Assembly (NCBI GenBank): GCA_937902805.1
Contig: CALEMB010000003.1
Coordinates: 1 to 15,679, forward strand
Direction: 5' to 3'
Length of the DNA: 15,679 nt
Origin: an uncultured Bacteroidales bacterium
GTDB lineage: Bacteria > Bacteroidota > Bacteroidia > Bacteroidales > F082
The translations under genes and the position numbers were made by a program. A model generated the notes under the pieces. The model searched no databases and was not told where the DNA came from. It was given only the letters and a program-made list of their open reading frames with translations. Shown here one piece after another: positions 12,731-15,679 of the stretch (position 1 is the stretch's first letter; each line of letters begins with the position of its first letter).

Positions 12731-15679
12731 ATGAAAAGATTAGTATTAACTTTAGCGATTTGCCTCGGATGCATAGGCATCCTTGGGGCGCAGAATGTTT
12801 GGAAGCCTATCGATGTATCTGCCGCTTTTCTAGGCGCCGCTCCTGACGGAAGCCTTTATTTCAATTGCGGTTACAGCGGGATAGGCCGCTCTCAAGACGA
12901 AGGCGAAACCCTCCAAATCGTCTTGGGATACGAAACAGGCAACGACTATTATTTCAATGAATATTGTTTTAGTGTAAGCCCGGAAGGAAGGATTTTCGTT
13001 TTCGAAGACAATACGTTTAGGGCATGGTATTCTGACGACTACGGCGACACTTGGCAGCAGACCTCTGGCATTCCTTTAAGCGCCGGAGACAAGGCTTGGA
13101 ATTTGTATGCCTTTAACAACCAAATCCTAGTAGGCTCAACAGAATATGGAAGCGTTTTCTGGACCACCGATTGCGGCACTACATGGGGCATGGACGACAC
13201 TTCCTTTGAGGATAATAGCATCAGCGATATTTTGGTCACCGAAAGCGGTGATGTCTATGTCGGCTTGTATTATTATGGCAATGGCCTATACCATTCAACC
13301 CTTTCGGACATGCAAAACTGGGAACTTGTCGCTTTTGAAGGTTTTGGTATTCGGGATATGGAATTCGACCCAGATGGCAATGTGGTCTGTGCTGGCTATG
13401 GCAATGAATTTTCTGGATTTGAGTATATTCCTGGTTTTTATGCGCTGGCGGCAAATTACATTAGCATTTCTGATAACGGGATCGTCTATACAATAAACTA
13501 TCACGATGACGATTTTACCGAAGGTTTGTCTTATTCTCTTGATCATGGCGAGCATTTTACCGAAATAGGGGAAAGGATGTTTGGGTCACGTCCTCTTCCT
13601 AATTGTTGTGTGCCAATGAAATGGCTCATCAAAGGATTCGACAACCACCTGTATTATATTGGCGTTGACCACAATTACATGAGCTATGCCAATGCGGATG
13701 AAATCGTTGCCCCAACCCCTTATTATCCTATCGTCGAGGACGGAAAGCAATGGAATGTGCTGTTTTCCTATCCTTGGAATCCGCCAGAGCCGCAGCACAA
13801 GTATACCGACATTTACAAAATCGAGGGTGATACACTGGTGGACGGTGTGTCGTACAAAGTGATGTACACCACGAGGAACGAAGACCTTACAGGTTGGAGC
13901 GTTTGTGGCGTTATCAGAGAAACCGAAGACAGGCAAGTTCTCTATCGCAGAGACGGCTCTTCTTACGATGAGATTCTCTATGATTTTTCAATGGAAGTCG
14001 GAGACACCATTATCATGAATGGCAGTGGGTTTTATCCAGACTGGATGTTCGTTGTTGAAACCAATGAAATCCTTATTAATGGCGAGCCAAGAAAACAAAT
14101 CGTGTTGGAATATTCTTGGGGCGACCAGGAAGTGTGGATTGAGGGAATAGGTAGCCTTTATGGAATCATCGATTCAGGTTCTCTTTTCTTGACGGGAGGC
14201 TCGACCAATCTCCTGTGCTATTATGAGGACGGTGACTTGATTTGGCAGAATACCACTCCAGGATATGATGAGTGCTATATGGTCTACCCGACACCACCAA
14301 CACCACCAGAGCCTCACCATTTTGCTCCGCTGGGCGCGGAATGGTATTTCCATGTCTGGTCTCAAGGGCCGATTACGGAACCGCCTTTCTCTTACATTAG
14401 AAAAACCGTGAGTGGCGTTGAGGAAGTGCAAGGACACACTTGCAGCGTAATAGATCTCTATGATTATGTGTATGAGGAGGACAATATCGTATATTGGTAC
14501 AATCAAGACAATGACGCATTTACGGTGTTGTATGATTTTAATGCCGAAGCAGGGGAATCCTGGTATTGCGATATAGTAGGATGTTCGTTTTTGGTTACGG
14601 TTCAAAGTGTTGACAGTGTGACATGGAATAATCGGACCTACCGCACTCAATATGTGGCGGGATGTTATGCCGACAACTTGGACAACGTTGTCTTTGAGGG
14701 TAGAATCATCGACGGAATAGGGTATGAAAAAGGTTTGTTCTTTAATTGGGGTTCTTGTGGAATCATCTGTGGTGCAGACTACGAATATATGAGATGCTAC
14801 CTTGAAGATGGTGAATTGCTGTATCACGAAGGCGATTATGATTGTGATTATGTGCCTGGCAACCAGCCTCAACAACCCCAATTCGAATGGTACTACGAAA
14901 TCCAAAACGAGGACGGTAGCATCACCTATCAATACATGTATCAGGCTGGCGACACCATCATCAACGATGAGCCGACGCATATCCTTGTGAAAATCAACAC
15001 GCTTTACGACAAGGGATTGCGTGACGAGGTGACACATGAATACGTCTATGAGCGCGATGGCAAGGTGTATTGGTGGAACAAGACTTTGGAAGTGTTCACC
15101 GTATTGTATGACTACGAAGCAGAGGTGGGCGACTATTGGGAAATCGTTGTCGGAACAAGAACCATCGACATGCATGTGGATGCGGTGGAAGAAATTGAAT
15201 ATGAGGGCAGGGTTTGGCGGATGCTGCGCGTGAGCGACCCCGAAGACCTATTCAGCGGCAATATCGTCTGTGGCATCGGTCATCTCACCAGTTTCTTCCC
15301 TGAAAAATTGATGGGCGACAGCGACCGAATGCGCGTGGAAGGTATGCGCTGTTATTGGAGCGAAGGCGAACTGGTGTTCAAATACGGTGACGAGGACTGC
15401 GACGCGGTTTATTCGGAGGTGCATGGCATTGAGGAAGGCGGCCCTTCGACCCCTTCGACAGGCTCAGGAACCGCAGGGACCTTCATGGTTTATCCTAATC
15501 CTACAAACGGTGTTTTGTTTGTAGAGACGCGCCATGGCACGTCTCTACCAGACCAAACCTACCGTATCACCAACCTCATGGGTCAAACCGTGCTGGCAGG
15601 CCAAATCACGGCTGAAACCCAGCAGATTGATGTGACGGCATTGCCTCAGGGGATGTATTTCATCACTGTGGGCGAGGGG
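12731..15679 (+). CDS. Secreted Asp-box propeller protein with three tandem modules and T9SS domain (3' end cut)
   Basis: The frame is open for 983 codons from ATG at 12731 to the right edge. By comparison with the upstream paralog only about seven residues are missing. The signal peptide is 1-20 (GILGA-QN). Asp-box motifs lie at 54-61 (SQDEGETL, terminal Trp lost), 101-108 (SDDYGDTW), 145-152 (TTDCGTTW) and 269-276 (SLDHGEHF). In place of the paralog's LRR array there are three divergent copies of one module, about 336-507, 535-707 and 718-894. Each has an N-terminal Trp, LYD-[FY]-x3-E-x-G-[DE], a GIG motif and CY-x2-[DE]-G-x-L. The third copy is closest to the paralog's single copy. A Ser/Thr/Gly/Pro linker made from a REP element (about 904-917) leads to the T9SS domain (VYPNPTNG, NLMGQ, LPQGMYFITV). 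The function is unknown; secretion is well supported. Confidence 0.87.
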   Translation, partial: MKRLVLTLAICLGCIGILGAQNVWKPIDVSAAFLGAAPDGSLYFNCGYSGIGRSQDEGETLQIVLGYETGNDYYFNEYCFSVSPEGRIFVFEDNTFRAWYSDDYGDTWQQTSGIPLSAGDKAWNLYAFNNQILVGSTEYGSVFWTTDCGTTWGMDDTSFEDNSISDILVTESGDVYVGLYYYGNGLYHSTLSDMQNWELVAFEGFGIRDMEFDPDGNVVCAGYGNEFSGFEYIPGFYALAANYISISDNGIVYTINYHDDDFTEGLSYSLDHGEHFTEIGERMFGSRPLPNCCVPMKWLIKGFDNHLYYIGVDHNYMSYANADEIVAPTPYYPIVEDGKQWNVLFSYPWNPPEPQHKYTDIYKIEGDTLVDGVSYKVMYTTRNEDLTGWSVCGVIRETEDRQVLYRRDGSSYDEILYDFSMEVGDTIIMNGSGFYPDWMFVVETNEILINGEPRKQIVLEYSWGDQEVWIEGIGSLYGIIDSGSLFLTGGSTNLLCYYEDGDLIWQNTTPGYDECYMVYPTPPTPPEPHHFAPLGAEWYFHVWSQGPITEPPFSYIRKTVSGVEEVQGHTCSVIDLYDYVYEEDNIVYWYNQDNDAFTVLYDFNAEAGESWYCDIVGCSFLVTVQSVDSVTWNNRTYRTQYVAGCYADNLDNVVFEGRIIDGIGYEKGLFFNWGSCGIICGADYEYMRCYLEDGELLYHEGDYDCDYVPGNQPQQPQFEWYYEIQNEDGSITYQYMYQAGDTIINDEPTHILVKINTLYDKGLRDEVTHEYVYERDGKVYWWNKTLEVFTVLYDYEAEVGDYWEIVVGTRTIDMHVDAVEEIEYEGRVWRMLRVSDPEDLFSGNIVCGIGHLTSFFPEKLMGDSDRMRVEGMRCYWSEGELVFKYGDEDCDAVYSEVHGIEEGGPSTPSTGSGTAGTFMVYPNPTNGVLFVETRHGTSLPDQTYRITNLMGQTVLAGQITAETQQIDVTALPQGMYFITVGEG
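15440..15480 (+). repeat. REP-like element translated in frame as the pre-sorting-domain linker
   Basis: 15440-15450 reads GGCCCTTCGAC and is followed by CCCTTCGACAGGCTCAGG (from 15451), the same family as 2136-2203 and 7355-7378, with its CCCTTCGAC start duplicated. It is read in frame as GPSTPSTGSGTAGT between the last module and the sorting domain. The upstream paralog has a short unrelated linker at this place, so this looks like an insertion. Confidence 0.8.
15521..15548 (+). repeat. 28-bp palindrome embedded in frame in the sorting domain (second paralog)
   Basis: GTAGAGACG (15521-15529) and CGTCTCTAC (15540-15548) flank CGCCATGGCA, giving a palindrome with one mismatched pair (C15530/A15539). 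GTAGAGACG...CGTCTCTAC is a widely dispersed intergenic palindrome in Bacteroidota and some other phyla. Here it encodes VETRHGTSLP in the T9SS domain, at the same place as the 12250-12271 palindrome of the first paralog. Confidence 0.85.
15599..15679 (+). repeat. 81-bp near-identical repeat, copy 2, ending at the window edge
   Basis: Identical to 12325-12405 except at 15624. The window stops inside this repeat, which may reflect an assembly break at a sequence present several times in the genome. Confidence 0.9.

Noticed and set aside
12426..12780. Short open frames on both strands across the gap between the paralogs
   Set aside because: They are read through the 11-bp lattice, giving low-complexity 11-residue periodic peptides (for example repeated NNNRTTTE-like text), so they are artefacts of the repeat.
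14174..15175. A 333-codon open frame on the minus strand opposite the second paralog
   Set aside because: The plus strand carries a continuous 983-codon secreted protein with repeated modules, which explains the codon structure; the antisense frame has no recognisable features.

Overview
The window reads as chromosomal DNA of a member of the Bacteroidota, most likely order Bacteroidales. The evidence is the mutY-ssb-gldE-gldD cluster, an HU gene followed by the tiny Bacteroidota-type COX24/mS38-like gene and an RNase E/G gene, promoters of the TTG-N18-TAnnTTTG type, starts preceded by A-rich leaders instead of Shine-Dalgarno sequences, and secreted proteins ending in a type IX secretion (T9SS, Por) sorting domain. 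Base composition is near balanced. No rRNA, tRNA, CRISPR array or transposase gene is visible.

Layout. (1) 1-1254, minus: 5' part of a secreted GLUG-like repeat protein that runs off the left edge, with a helically phased direct-repeat array (1343-1468) just upstream of its predicted promoter. (2) 1530-5130, minus: gldD, gldE, ssb and mutY, transcribed mutY to gldD, joining DNA repair, single-strand DNA binding and gliding/T9SS-associated membrane proteins; a long hairpin made of two opposed REP-like elements separates gldE from gldD. (3) 5193-7452, plus: HU, the 29-codon mS38-like gene, a terminator, RNase G, and a strong terminator. (4) 7453-9303: a leader carrying direct repeats, a good promoter and a palindromic REP pair, then a lipobox/TPR/transmembrane/coiled-coil/HTH-like protein. 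(5) 9304-15679, plus: two large paralogous secreted proteins with a shared Asp-box propeller at the N terminus and a shared module plus T9SS domain at the C terminus. The first carries a BspA-type leucine-rich array in the middle, the second two extra divergent copies of the shared module. The second is cut by the right edge.

How the genes fit together: the left half is conserved housekeeping. The right half looks like an accessory surface-protein locus: an envelope-spanning putative sensor/regulator placed 82 bp upstream of the two secreted paralogs.

The most unusual signals are non-coding or repeat-derived. The whole 301-bp gap between the paralogs is an 11-bp lattice in which every CG dinucleotide between 12465 and 12675 falls in one phase (18 of 20 lattice positions), with the motif orientation inverting at the centre. 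Dispersed palindromic elements of several families sit in intergenic spaces, right after stop codons, and in frame inside the C-terminal regions of both secreted paralogs.
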